Notes: generated by a model from the sequence alone, not told the origin. Positions 16,744-25,447 are shown, numbered from the stretch's first letter. The stretch: DNA of 64,000 nucleotides from CAVTWS01 sp963738445 (GCA_963738445.1 CAVTWS010000011.1:496001-560000), one strand, 5' to 3'. Translations and numbers: made by a program.

Positions 16744-19635
16744 ATCGGTGGCCTCTCCATCCTCGCCTTCTGGAGCTTCCCGGCCCAGACCATCTTCAAC
16801 GGCATGGTGCTCGGCCTCGGGTATGCGGTCATCGCGTCCGGGCTGGTGCTGATCTACCGATCGTCGGGGATCATCAACGTGGCCCAGGCGGCGATCGGCG
16901 CGTTCGGCGTCAACTGCTTCGTGGTGCTGTTCCGCAACTACGACGTGCCGTATCCGATCGCCATGGCGCTCGGTGTCGGTGCCGGGGTGATCGCCGGCGT
17001 CATCGTCGAGATCGTGGTGGTGCGGCGCCTGTTCGATGCCTCGCGGGTCGTGCTGCTGATCGCCACGGTCGGCGTGTCCCAGCTCATCGCGTACCTGAAC
17101 ATCGAAGCCCTTCCCGACGCCGAGTTCGGTCCCATCCCGGTGGCGTTCGACGCCGAGTGGGCCAACTTCAAGATCACCGACTCGTTCGGCCTGGAGGTCC
17201 GCCAGACCTCGGTCATGATCCTCATCCTCCCGGTCATCGGGCTGCTCGCCTGGTTCCTCACCCGCACCCGCTTCGGCCTGCACATCCGGGCCGTGGCCGA
17301 CAGCGCCGAGAACGCTCGACTGGTGGGCGTCAGCCCTCGACAGGTGTCCACGATCGTGTGGGGGCTGGCCGCCGGATTCGCCGCCTACACGCAGATCGTC
17401 ATCGCCCCCATCACGGCCCGCACCGCGCAGGAGCTGGGTTCGGTGTCGTCGGTCGGCCTGCTGCTCCGGGCATTGGTCATCGGCCTCGCGGCGCGCATGA
17501 AGTCGATCCCCGCCGTCGTGCTCGGAGGCATCATCCTGGGCGGCGGCGAGACGCTGGTGGCGCTCAACCTCAACCTCAGCTTCGGCATCTTCGACCTGTT
17601 CCTGCTCGTCGCCGTGCTCGTGCTGGTGTTGTTGCGAGCCCGTGAAGGCGGCAAGGGCGACGTGCCGCTGACCATCGCCGTGACCCGCCCGTCGATCCCC
17701 GAACACCTTCGTTCGGTCTGGTGGATCCGGCACATGTCCGCGCTTGGAATGGTGTTCCTGTTCGTGGTCCTGCTGGCCGTGCCGGTGTTCATCGACACGC
17801 CGTCGGATGTCTTCACCTGGACCAACCTGGTGTTGATGGCCGCGGTGGCGCTGTCGCTGTCGATGCTCACCGGATGGGCGGGCCAGCTGTCGCTCGGGCA
17901 GTTCGCGTTCGTCGGCGTAGGCGGCCTGGCCACCATGGCCGTGCACCAGGGCAACCGGATCGGTGTGGGGCTGCCGTTCGTCGGCGAGCTCTTCGAGTTC
18001 GACCTTCGCCTTCCCTGGGGGGTGGCGTGGCTGGTCGGTACCGCGGTCGGCGTGGTGTTCGCGGTGCTGATCGGCCTGCCCGCGCTTCGGGTGCGGGGGC
18101 TCTTCCTCGCCGTGGCCACGCTGTCCTTTGCCGCCATGTGCGGCAACTGGATGTTCGTGACCAAGGGCTGGAACGGCGGCGCCAACGCCATCAGCGCCAC
18201 GTTGGCCGACGACCGTCCGGAGTTCGCCGGCATCGACACCTCCGCGCCGCGCACCTACTACCTGCTGTGCCTGGCGTTCCTGGGCGCCGCCGTGCTCGTG
18301 GTGAGCCGGCTGCGGGGGACCGGTCCGGGTCGCAATCTGATCGCGGTCCGGGACAACGAGCGGATGACCTCGGCGGCGACCGTCTCGCCGACCCGGGCGA
18401 AGCTGTCCTCGTTCGCGGTGTCGGGTGGTCTGGCCGCCATGACCGGTGGGTTGTTCGTGTACCTGCAATCGGGGTTCGACGCCGGCGGCAACGGCAGCCC
18501 GTTCAACCCGGAGGCCTCCTTCCGCATCGTGGCCGTGGCCATCATCGGTGGCATCGGCTCGGTCGGCGGTGCGCTGCTCGGGGCGCTGTGGGTGTTCGGT
18601 CTCCCCGCCCTGTTCGGGTTCACCGACCAGGTGCAGCTGCTGACCAACACCCTCGGGCTCCTCGTGCTGTTGCTCTACTTCCCGGGTGGGTTCATCGGCA
18701 TGGTGTACAGCGCTCGCGACCTGTTCCTTCGTTGGTACAGCGACCGCGCCGGCCTCGACACCGCCGCCCGGGCTGCCGCCCCTCGTATCGCGGCGGTGCC
18801 CACCCGGCATCCCGATCGTCACCTGCCGGCCGAGGCCGAGCCCTGGCTGTCCACCCGCGAGGTGTCGGTGGCCTTCGGCGGCGTGAAAGCGGTCGACGAC
18901 GTCACCATCGAGGTCCACCAAGGTGAGATCGTCGGCCTCATCGGTACCAACGGTGCCGGCAAGTCGACGCTGATGGATGCCATCTCGGGGTTCGTGCCGA
19001 GCACGGGCGCGGTGTCGGTCCTCGGGGTCGATGTCTCCCACCAGCCGGCGTACAAACGCCATGCGCTGGGCCTCGGCCGCGGCTTTCAGGACGCCAACCT
19101 GTTCCCGGGGCTCACCGTCGCCGAAACCGTGATGGTGGCGCTCGAGGCCCGTGAACGGTCGCTGTTCGTGCCGTCGATGTTCGCGCTCCCGCCGTCGCCC
19201 CGAGCCGAGGCCCGCAAGGTGGCCGAGGCCAACGACATCATCGCCTTCCTCGGACTGTGGCCGTTCCGGGACAACATCATCATCGACCTCTCGACGGGCA
19301 CCCGGCGCATCGTCGAGCTGGCCTGCCTGCTCGCCACCGAGGCCAAGGTCCTGCTCCTCGACGAGCCGACCGGCGGTGTGGCCCAGAAGGAGACCGAAGC
19401 GTTCGCCCCGTTGATCAAACGTGTTCAGCAGGAGCTCGACGCGGCGATCGTCGTGATCGAGCACGACATGCCGCTGATCATGACGATCAGCGACCGGGTC
19501 TACTGCCTCGAGGCGGGTGCGGTGATCGCTTCGGGTGAACCTGATGACGTCCGGAACAACCCGGCGGTGATCGCCAGCTACCTGGGCACCGACGAACGAG
19601 CCATCGTCCGTTCCAACCAACCGGCCGGCACCTGA
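16741..19635 (+). CDS. LivH-LivM-LivG fusion, branched-chain/carboxylate-type ABC importer
   Basis: 964 residues. Residues ~1-300 are a LivH-like permease (GLVLIYRSSGIINVAQAAIG), ~330-660 a LivM-like permease (LSMLTGWAGQLSLGQFAFVGVGG, LPALRVRGLFLAVATLSFA), and ~700-960 a LivG-like ATPase (Walker A IGTNGAGKSTL, Walker B KVLLLDEPTGG, H-loop IVVIEHDMP). The ABC signature reads LSTGTRR rather than LSGGQ or LSYGQ, a variation tolerated in LivG proteins. ATGA overlap with the upstream MFS-LivF gene means the two proteins probably assemble together in the membrane. LIV-type systems import amino acids, amides, urea or aromatic and aliphatic acids; context here favours an acid that is later CoA-activated. 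No periplasmic-type binding protein gene is nearby. Confidence 0.88.
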   Translation: MIGGLSILAFWSFPAQTIFNGMVLGLGYAVIASGLVLIYRSSGIINVAQAAIGAFGVNCFVVLFRNYDVPYPIAMALGVGAGVIAGVIVEIVVVRRLFDASRVVLLIATVGVSQLIAYLNIEALPDAEFGPIPVAFDAEWANFKITDSFGLEVRQTSVMILILPVIGLLAWFLTRTRFGLHIRAVADSAENARLVGVSPRQVSTIVWGLAAGFAAYTQIVIAPITARTAQELGSVSSVGLLLRALVIGLAARMKSIPAVVLGGIILGGGETLVALNLNLSFGIFDLFLLVAVLVLVLLRAREGGKGDVPLTIAVTRPSIPEHLRSVWWIRHMSALGMVFLFVVLLAVPVFIDTPSDVFTWTNLVLMAAVALSLSMLTGWAGQLSLGQFAFVGVGGLATMAVHQGNRIGVGLPFVGELFEFDLRLPWGVAWLVGTAVGVVFAVLIGLPALRVRGLFLAVATLSFAAMCGNWMFVTKGWNGGANAISATLADDRPEFAGIDTSAPRTYYLLCLAFLGAAVLVVSRLRGTGPGRNLIAVRDNERMTSAATVSPTRAKLSSFAVSGGLAAMTGGLFVYLQSGFDAGGNGSPFNPEASFRIVAVAIIGGIGSVGGALLGALWVFGLPALFGFTDQVQLLTNTLGLLVLLLYFPGGFIGMVYSARDLFLRWYSDRAGLDTAARAAAPRIAAVPTRHPDRHLPAEAEPWLSTREVSVAFGGVKAVDDVTIEVHQGEIVGLIGTNGAGKSTLMDAISGFVPSTGAVSVLGVDVSHQPAYKRHALGLGRGFQDANLFPGLTVAETVMVALEARERSLFVPSMFALPPSPRAEARKVAEANDIIAFLGLWPFRDNIIIDLSTGTRRIVELACLLATEAKVLLLDEPTGGVAQKETEAFAPLIKRVQQELDAAIVVIEHDMPLIMTISDRVYCLEAGAVIASGEPDDVRNNPAVIASYLGTDERAIVRSNQPAGT

Positions 19636-19652
19636 CCCCGCCCCTCGAGGTT

Positions 19653-19667
19653 TGTATACTGTATCCA
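19653..19667. promoter_or_regulatory. Predicted GntR operator 2 (one mismatch)
   Basis: TGTATA-CTG-TATCCA; one arm base differs from the TGGATA-N3-TATCCA consensus. It contains TATACT (19655-19660), an excellent -10 box for the TauD gene, whose ATG (with GGAGGACG upstream) is at 19709. It sits 17 bases after the transporter stop, so TauD has its own regulated promoter. Confidence 0.6.
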
Positions 19668-19708
19668 CTGCCCCCGGGCGAGGTCCGAGGGGATCCCGTG
19701 GAGGACGT

Positions 19709-20500
19709 ATGGCCCCGAGCCTCACCATCGATGTCGCCCGCCAGGCCGGCAGCCTCGGCGCCCTGATCCAGGGCGTCGATCTGGCCGACCCTGTGCCCGC
19801 CGAGACGGTGAGCGCGCTGCGCGCGGCGCTGCTGGAGCACCTCGTGATCTGCATCCGGGGGCAGGGACACATCGGCCCGAGCGACCAGATCGCCTTCGCC
19901 GCCCAATGGGGCGAGATCGAACCTCATCCCTACGTGGCGCCGATCGACGGGCATCCGGAGATCATCCGGATCTACGACCCCAACCCGATCACCGAGACCT
20001 GGCACGCCGACTTCACCTATGCCGCCGATCCTCCCGGTCTCAGCTTCCTGCACGCCCAGGTCATCCCGCCGTTCGGCGGCGACACCATGTTCGCGAACGC
20101 CTACGCCGCCTTCGAGGGCTTGAGCGAAGGTGTGAAGAGCGCCTTGCGTGGCCTCAAGGCGTACCACCGAGGTACCGAACTGGCGTTGACCTCGGGGTTG
20201 ACCATGGCCGACATCGAGTACGTGCACCCCATCGTCACCGTGCATCCCGAGACCGGGCGAGAGGTGCTCTTCGTCAACGGTAACTACGTCAAGCACATCG
20301 ACGGCTGGAGTCCCGAGGAGAGCGCCCCGCTGCTGTCGTATCTCTACGACCAGGTGGCACGGCCCGAGTACACCTACCGGCATCGTTGGCAGGTGGGCGA
20401 TCTCCTGATCTGGGACAACCGCTGCACACAACACCGGGTCGTCGGCGACACCGCCGGACAGGACCGCTCGTTGCACCGGGTGACCGTCGCCGCTCACTGA
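19709..20500 (+). CDS. TauD/TfdA-family Fe(II)/2-oxoglutarate-dependent dioxygenase
   Basis: 263 residues, the usual length. Facial triad visible: TWHADFTY gives H~98 and D~100, distal His in CTQHRV (~240), with the 2-oxoglutarate-binding Arg in RSLHRVTV. The N-terminal half has the family's GVDLADPVP...LVICIRGQ segment. Members hydroxylate carbon next to sulfonate, ether, amine or carboxylate groups, so it could open a substrate imported by the adjacent transporter; the true substrate is not predictable. Own promoter with operator 2. Two hairpin repeats start at its 3' end. Confidence 0.9.
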   Translation: MAPSLTIDVARQAGSLGALIQGVDLADPVPAETVSALRAALLEHLVICIRGQGHIGPSDQIAFAAQWGEIEPHPYVAPIDGHPEIIRIYDPNPITETWHADFTYAADPPGLSFLHAQVIPPFGGDTMFANAYAAFEGLSEGVKSALRGLKAYHRGTELALTSGLTMADIEYVHPIVTVHPETGREVLFVNGNYVKHIDGWSPEESAPLLSYLYDQVARPEYTYRHRWQVGDLLIWDNRCTQHRVVGDTAGQDRSLHRVTVAAH

Positions 20501-20537
20501 GCGGCGTGTCAGCGGGGCCGCTCACTGAGCGGCGTGT
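20489..20537. repeat. Duplicated 21-bp hairpin at the end of the dioxygenase gene
   Basis: Two copies (20489-20509 and 20517-20537) of a unit with inverted repeat GCCGCTC-ACT-GAGCGGC. The first copy includes the dioxygenase stop codon; the second ends 15 bases before the next ATG. Terminator-like tandem hairpins, or a duplicated 3' end. Confidence 0.7.
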
Positions 20538-20552
20538 TACGGTCGGCGTTCG

Positions 20553-21017
20553 ATGACCGTCACCCCGTTGCAGCCGTACCACACGGGCGTCGTCGTCGAT
20601 GATGTCGCCGCCGCCATCCCGATCTGGGAAGCCGCTACCGGCATGACGTGGGGCCCCCACTATCAGGGTCCGCTCTCGGTGCGCCTCGTCGCAGAGGACC
20701 ACACCATCGAGGTGCCGATCTCCATGGCGTACTCGAGCGACCTCACGATCGAACTGTGCGGGCACCTGCCCGGTACCCCCTGGACGATCGACGGCCGTCC
20801 GGGCGTGCATCACCTGGGCAGCTGGTCCGAGGACCTCGCCGCCGACTCCGCACGGCTCGAGGCGATGGGATGGCCGCTCGTCATGCACGGCGTCGACGAC
20901 TCCGGCGGCATGATCACGTTCGTCTACCACCAGGCCCCGGGGATCGGGTACTTCGAGCTGGTCGACGCCGCGTCGCGCCCGATGATGGAGGCGATGAACC
21001 GCGGTGGGGCGGGCTGA
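20553..21017 (+). CDS. VOC-superfamily (glyoxalase-like) protein
   Basis: 154 residues. One N-terminal beta-alpha-beta-beta-beta unit begins YHTGVVVDDVAAAIPIWEAATG with a metal-ligand candidate His10, and a second unit has VHHLGSWSEDLAADSARLEAMG and ends GIGYFELVD with a Glu ligand candidate. Size and motifs resemble methylmalonyl-CoA epimerase or glyoxalase_4-type proteins. Within this island it could epimerise an acyl-CoA or handle a ring-cleavage intermediate; both are inference. TACGGT lies nine bases before the ATG, so it may have its own promoter with a very short leader. Confidence 0.8.
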   Translation: MTVTPLQPYHTGVVVDDVAAAIPIWEAATGMTWGPHYQGPLSVRLVAEDHTIEVPISMAYSSDLTIELCGHLPGTPWTIDGRPGVHHLGSWSEDLAADSARLEAMGWPLVMHGVDDSGGMITFVYHQAPGIGYFELVDAASRPMMEAMNRGGAG

Positions 21018-21045
21018 CGCGGATCCGCCACGGCGCCCACGCTGA

Positions 21046-21792
21046 TCAGCTGTCGGGCAGGGTGAAGCTGTCCCGGTCCGACTCCTGGGGTTGGCGACCG
21101 GTACGGAACGGGCACAACGGTGCATCGACCAACAGCACGCGGTGCCAATCGGTCGCCAGTTCGGCCGCAGCCGCGCGCCAGGCCCTGACATCGGGATCGG
21201 TCTGTTGGTCCTTCTCGAAGGCGGCCCACTGCTCCCACGTGGGAATGGCCCACAGGACGAAGGCCTCGCTGTCGTGCTTCATCGCCGTGACCCAGGCGCC
21301 GGCGAGCTCCCAGCCGTAGCGCTCGTACACGGGCACGGCGTGACGTTGGACGAGATCGAGGTACTCCCAGGCCCGACCCGGTTTCACGAACACCTGCTCG
21401 TGGGCGTAGGTCTCGCCGCGCACGCCGTCGGCGCAGAGCTCCTCGATCGTCCGGGTCCACGGGGCCGGAACGAGCAGGCGGTCCTCGCCGGAGCGCCGGA
21501 ACTGAGCGGCCCGGGCCCACCAGGCGGCCAGGGCCGGGTCCTGCAGCGTGGGGTGGTTGAACTCGTGCCGGAACGACGTCGCCATGCCGCCGAAGCCGTC
21601 CTCCTCCCACATGTTCACCACCTCGGGCCAGCGGCGGGTGGTGCCGACCGTGCCCCACACGCCGTAGCAGAGCTGGTTGCGGTCACGCTGGGCCATCGGC
21701 GAGAAGTTCGCCGTCATGTGGTGCATGTAGTTGGCGCGGTTGTGGCCGATGATGTCGATGAATTCGTGGATGTAGATCTTGTGGTTGGCCAC
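21046..21792 (-). CDS. NIPSNAP-like / dimeric alpha-beta barrel-type protein
   Basis: 248 residues from GTG 21792 with GGAG about nine bases upstream. Two similar halves are visible, each with an aromatic-rich beta-alpha-beta pattern: IYIHEFIDIIGHNRANYMHH with WPEVVNMWEEDGFGGMA, and YAHEQVFVKPGRAWEYLDLV with FVLWAIPTWEQWAAFEKDQ. This layout matches actinobacterial proteins usually labelled NIPSNAP family; they bind small hydrophobic or CoA-linked ligands but have no firmly known reaction. It is encoded 34 bases downstream of the ThDP enzyme and is probably co-transcribed and controlled by operator 3. Family assignment is from memory of similar sequences, so moderate confidence. Confidence 0.6.
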   Translation of the reverse strand: MANHKIYIHEFIDIIGHNRANYMHHMTANFSPMAQRDRNQLCYGVWGTVGTTRRWPEVVNMWEEDGFGGMATSFRHEFNHPTLQDPALAAWWARAAQFRRSGEDRLLVPAPWTRTIEELCADGVRGETYAHEQVFVKPGRAWEYLDLVQRHAVPVYERYGWELAGAWVTAMKHDSEAFVLWAIPTWEQWAAFEKDQQTDPDVRAWRAAAAELATDWHRVLLVDAPLCPFRTGRQPQESDRDSFTLPDS

Positions 21793-21826
21793 GGGTTCGG
21801 GCTCCTGGCGGACGGGGGCGGACGGG

Positions 21827-23491
21827 TCAGAACACGTTGGGCATGCGGTCCATCGGAACCACGAGCAGGGTGGACGCGTCGTGACGGCATGCCTCACGAA
21901 CCGCCCCTTCGATGTGCCCGACCGAGGGCACGATGGCGGCCTCGATCCCGAAGGACCGAGCCAACATGACCCAATCGGGGTTGTGCAGCAACGTGCCGTA
22001 CTCGCGGTTGCCGTAGGCCTCGCGCTGGTCCCGGTTGGAATTGCCGTAGGCGCCGTCGTCGAAGAGCACGGTGACGGTGTGGAGGTCGTGCTGCACGGCC
22101 GTGGCCATCTCGAAGGCCGTGAACCCGAAACCTCCGTCGCCTACGACCGTGACGACGGGACGGTCCGGCCGAGCCACCTTCACGCCGAGGGCCGCCGGGT
22201 AGGCGTAGCCGAGCGTGCCCATGTAGCTGGTGGGGAAGTACGACCGGGGTTCGAACACGGGGTAGGCCATGTGGCACGCGTAGGCGATGGTGGTGGTGTC
22301 GCACACGAGCAGACCGTCCTCGGGCACCCCGGCCCGGAGCGCGTCGACCATGGCGAACTGCGGGCCGAGAGCGTGGAGCTGGGCCACGACGTCGGCCTTG
22401 GCCGCGCCGACTTCGGCGGCCCGCGAGGGTCGGGGGTCCGAACGCGCCTGCAGCTCGTGGAGAAGGTCGGACAGGGTCGGGGCGGCGTCGCCGGCGAGGG
22501 CGACCGACGCCGGGTACTGCCGACCGATCTGGTCGGGGTCGATGTCGAGGTGGATGACGGTGCGTCCCGGAGCGAGGCCCATCCCGGCGAAGCGGGTGCC
22601 GACCGCCAGGATCACGTCGGCGTTGTCGAGATGGGGTCGCAGCCGCTTGTTGACCCAGAAGGTGCCGAGGTGGAGCGGGTGGCGGGAGTCGATGCCGCCC
22701 TTGCCCTCCCGGGTGTCGACGACCGCGGCTTGGAGGTGCTCGGCCACCGCGACGAGCTCGGCGGAGGCGTCGCCGAGGATCGTGCCGCCGCCGGTGACGA
22801 TCAGGGGCGACGATGCCGAGGCCAGGAGCACGGCAGCGCGGGCCACGAGCTCGGGATCGGCCGCGGATCCGGTCAGCCGCATACCGCCGCGGCTCGTCGG
22901 CGCCGGGAAATCGACGGTCGCCTGGGCGGCCAGGGTGTCGGGCGGGATCTCGACGTGGGCGGGACGGGTGCGTCCCGTGGTCATGGCCTCGAACGCCCGG
23001 TGGATCGCCACCGGTATCTCCTCGACGGTGGTGACGCGTTCGGCGGACTTGGTGATGGGGCGCACGAGGTCGAGTTGGTCGTGGACGTCGTGGAGCATGT
23101 CGAGGTTCCGGCCGATGGCCGTCGACGGCACCTGACCGGCGAGCAGCAGCACCGGGGACGAGCAGGCGTACGCGGTGGCCAGGCCGGTTCCGGCGTTGTA
23201 CACACCCACCCCGGGCACCACCATGGCGACGCCGACCCTCCCGCTGGCGCGGGCGTAGCCGTCGGCCATCAAGGTGGTGGCCTGCTCGTGCCGGGTGACG
23301 ACGAAATCGATCCCGCTGGAGGCCAGCGACTCGAGCGCGTGCATCAGTTGATCGCCCGGGAGCCCGAAGATGACCTCGACGCCTTCGCGTACGAGTTGGG
23401 TCGCCAGGGCACCGCCGCCGGTGACCTCGGCCTGCGCAGCGGACGGGTCGGCGGGGTAGACCGGGCGGGGTCTCGGCGGCGAGTCGGGCAT
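21827..23491 (-). CDS. Thiamine-diphosphate-dependent enzyme (acetolactate synthase / benzoylformate decarboxylase-like)
   Basis: 554 residues with all three domains: Pyr domain with the catalytic Glu in TRHEQATTLMADGYAR, central Rossmann-like domain (SSPLIVTGGGTILGDAS), and PP domain with the ThDP/Mg motif GDGGFGF ... FDDGAYGN. Likely reactions are decarboxylation or carboligation of a 2-oxo acid; oxalyl-CoA or 2-hydroxyacyl-CoA lyase activity is also possible. The start ATG at 23491 has no Shine-Dalgarno but TACTAT lies exactly six bases upstream, so it is predicted to be leaderless. Only 17 bases separate it from the divergent GntR gene, nearly all occupied by operator 3. Confidence 0.88.
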   Translation of the reverse strand: MPDSPPRPRPVYPADPSAAQAEVTGGGALATQLVREGVEVIFGLPGDQLMHALESLASSGIDFVVTRHEQATTLMADGYARASGRVGVAMVVPGVGVYNAGTGLATAYACSSPVLLLAGQVPSTAIGRNLDMLHDVHDQLDLVRPITKSAERVTTVEEIPVAIHRAFEAMTTGRTRPAHVEIPPDTLAAQATVDFPAPTSRGGMRLTGSAADPELVARAAVLLASASSPLIVTGGGTILGDASAELVAVAEHLQAAVVDTREGKGGIDSRHPLHLGTFWVNKRLRPHLDNADVILAVGTRFAGMGLAPGRTVIHLDIDPDQIGRQYPASVALAGDAAPTLSDLLHELQARSDPRPSRAAEVGAAKADVVAQLHALGPQFAMVDALRAGVPEDGLLVCDTTTIAYACHMAYPVFEPRSYFPTSYMGTLGYAYPAALGVKVARPDRPVVTVVGDGGFGFTAFEMATAVQHDLHTVTVLFDDGAYGNSNRDQREAYGNREYGTLLHNPDWVMLARSFGIEAAIVPSVGHIEGAVREACRHDASTLLVVPMDRMPNVF

Positions 23492-23492
23492 T

Positions 23493-23507
23493 TGGATATA
23501 GTATCCA
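23493..23507. promoter_or_regulatory. Predicted GntR operator 3 overlapping a bidirectional leaderless promoter
   Basis: Perfect TGGATA-TAG-TATCCA filling the 17-base gap between two divergent start codons. Plus strand: TATAGT (23497-23502), six bases, ATG 23509 of the regulator. Minus strand: TACTAT, six bases, ATG 23491 of the ThDP enzyme. Both -10 boxes lie in the operator, so the regulator should repress both genes, itself included. Confidence 0.7.
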
Positions 23508-23508
23508 T

Positions 23509-24198
23509 ATGCCCGCACAGGCGCCCGTGACCGTCGTGGGGATCTCGCCCGAGGTGCCCCGTCTGACCACCAGTGAGCTGGCGGCGGAGGAGCTCCGTCG
23601 GCGCATCTTCGACGGCCGGCTCCGCCCGGGGGATCGCATCCCGATCGATGGCGTGGCCGCCGATCTCGGGGTCAGCCGCCTCCCCGTCCGGGAAGCGGTG
23701 CAGCTCCTGGCCCGCGATGGGCTGATCACGGCCCGGTCCCACCACGGGGCGTACGTCGCCGAGTTCGACGCCGATGTGTTGCGGGACCACTTCCACATCG
23801 TGGGCATGGTGCAGGGCATGGCGGCGGCGCGCCTGGCCCGCGGCGCCACGGTCGAGCAGCTGGCCGACATCCGCGCGCTGAACGAGCGCCTCCAGGTGGA
23901 GACCACAGGCATGGCGGTCCACCGCCTGGTGATGGCGTTCATGGCCCGCGTCAACGAGTTCGGCGGCTCGGCCCGTCAGCGCAGTGTGCTGCGGGCCCTC
24001 GGCCGGATGCTGCCGAGCGGCTTCTTCATCGACGTGCCGGGGTCCGACGAGTCGTCCCGCACGGGCACCCGGGCGCTGCTCGATGCAATCGAGTCGGGCG
24101 ATCCCGTCCGGGCGGAGAAGGTGGCGATCGACGTCGTCACCGAGCGGGCCGAGCTCGTGATCGCGCAGCTGCAGTCACTGGGTGTGTTCGCCGAGTAG
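23509..24198 (+). CDS. GntR-family transcriptional regulator (FadR-like, FCD-type)
   Basis: 229 residues. N-terminal winged helix (residues ~18-75): TTSELAAEELRRRIFDGRLR, LGVSRLPVREAVQLLARDG and ITARSHHGAYV, the standard GntR DNA-binding signature. The C-terminal ~150 residues are helical and fit an FCD effector domain, though shorter than average. Its own start overlaps the palindrome at 23493-23507, and the same sequence occurs upstream of the crotonase/transporter and TauD genes, so it is the likely local repressor, released by a pathway acid or acyl-CoA. Followed after 26 bases by amidohydrolase C, so it probably heads a long operon running to the acyl-CoA ligase. Confidence 0.88.
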   Translation: MPAQAPVTVVGISPEVPRLTTSELAAEELRRRIFDGRLRPGDRIPIDGVAADLGVSRLPVREAVQLLARDGLITARSHHGAYVAEFDADVLRDHFHIVGMVQGMAAARLARGATVEQLADIRALNERLQVETTGMAVHRLVMAFMARVNEFGGSARQRSVLRALGRMLPSGFFIDVPGSDESSRTGTRALLDAIESGDPVRAEKVAIDVVTERAELVIAQLQSLGVFAE

Positions 24199-24224
24199 GG
24201 CCCCGGGGCCGGAAGGAACGTGTC

Positions 24225-25446
24225 ATGACCATTCCCTGGATCGTCAGCGTCGACGACCACGTCGTCGAGCCACCCGACCTGTGGTCGAGCCGGCTGCCCG
24301 CGAAGTACCGCGACATCGGCCCGCACGTCGAGTACCACCCGACCGGGCAACCCGTCCTCGACGGCGGCGGTCTACCACGAGGCGCCCGGCACCGAAGGGC
24401 CGCCGATCGCCTGGTGGTTCTACGAGGACCACCAGTACTCGGTGAAGCGCCTCATCGCCGCCGCCGGCTACCCGGCCGAGGAGATCGGCATGCGACGGCA
24501 TCACCTACGACGAGATGCGTCCGGGCTGCTGGCAACCGGTCGACCGCGTTCGACGACATGACCATGAACCACGTCGAGGCGTCGCTGTGCTTCCCCAACT
24601 ACCCGCGCTTCTGCGGGCAGCTGTTCCTCGAGGCGAAGGACAAGGAGCTCGCCCGCCTGTGCGTCGAGGCGTACAACGACTGGATGGTCGAGGAGTGGTG
24701 CGGCGGCAGCAACGGCCGCCTGATCCCGCTGTGCCTGGTCCCGCTCTGGGACGCCGACGCTCGCCGCCGCCGAGGTGCGACGCAACGCCGCCCGTGGTGT
24801 CAAGGCGGTCGCGTTCTCGCGAGCTGCCCGGCGTGGCTCGGGCTGCCCAGCATCCACTCCGGATACTGGGAGCCGTTCTTCATCGCCTGCGCCGAGACCG
24901 GCACGGTCGTCTGCATGCACATCGGCTCGGGCACCAAGGTACCATCACCTCGGCCGACGCCCCCGACGCGGTGCAGGCCACGAACATCTTCACCAACAGC
25001 GCCGTGTCGCTGATCGACTTCCTGTTCTCGGGGGTCCTCGTCCGCCACCCGTCGCTCAAGCTCCTGTACGCCGAGGCCCAGATCGGCTGGATCCCGTACG
25101 TGCTCGAGCGCGTCGACGACATCTGGGACACGCACCGGGGTTGGGGCCACAGCCAAGACCCACATCCCCGAACCGCCGTCGACCTACTACTACGCGCAGG
25201 TGGTCAGCTGCTTCTTCAAGGACTCGGTCGGCGTCGAGATGCTCGACCGGGTGGGCCGCGACAACATCATGTTCGAGACCGACTACCCGCACCAGGACGG
25301 CACCTGGCCCAACAGCCGCGAGGTCGCCGAGGAGCTCTTCGGGCACCTCCCGGCCGAGGACGATCCACCGGATCGTGCGCGGCAACGCGATCGCCTGGCT
25401 CGATCTCGACCTCCCGGAACCCGACCCCGAGTCCGAGACCTGCTGA
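24225..25446 (+). pseudogene. Amidohydrolase-2 family metal-dependent hydrolase C (about nine indels in this sequence)
   Basis: ATG 24225 has GGAAGGAACG upstream. Start IPWIVSVDDHVVEPPDLW and end WLDLDLPEPDPESETC are in different frames. Breaks lie near 24365, 24490, 24543, 24759, 24820, 24831, 24943, 25155 and 25365; all but the one at 24943 are resolved by dropping a single base. Restored motifs: GITYDEMRPGCWQPVDAFDD, FCGQLFLEAKDKELARL, EAYNDWMVEEWCGGSNGRLI, GLPSIHSGYWEPFF, AQIGWIPYVLERVDDIWD, NIMFETDYPHQDGTWPNS. Closest in layout to paralogue B. With a restored frame it would be a ~400-residue TIM-barrel metal-dependent hydrolase or decarboxylase, ending one base before the Ldh-family gene. 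The clustered insertions look like an unpolished consensus patch. Confidence 0.7.
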
Positions 25447-25447
25447 C

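Noticed and set aside
14485..19872. 1795-residue open frame opposite the transporter operon
   Set aside because: Antisense shadow of two well-supported transport genes; composition is His/Arg/Asp-rich with no domain.
10090..25446. Degenerating paralogues as true pseudogenes
   Set aside because: Nearly all breaks are single insertions with intact motifs on both sides and no accumulated substitutions at key residues; consensus error is more likely.
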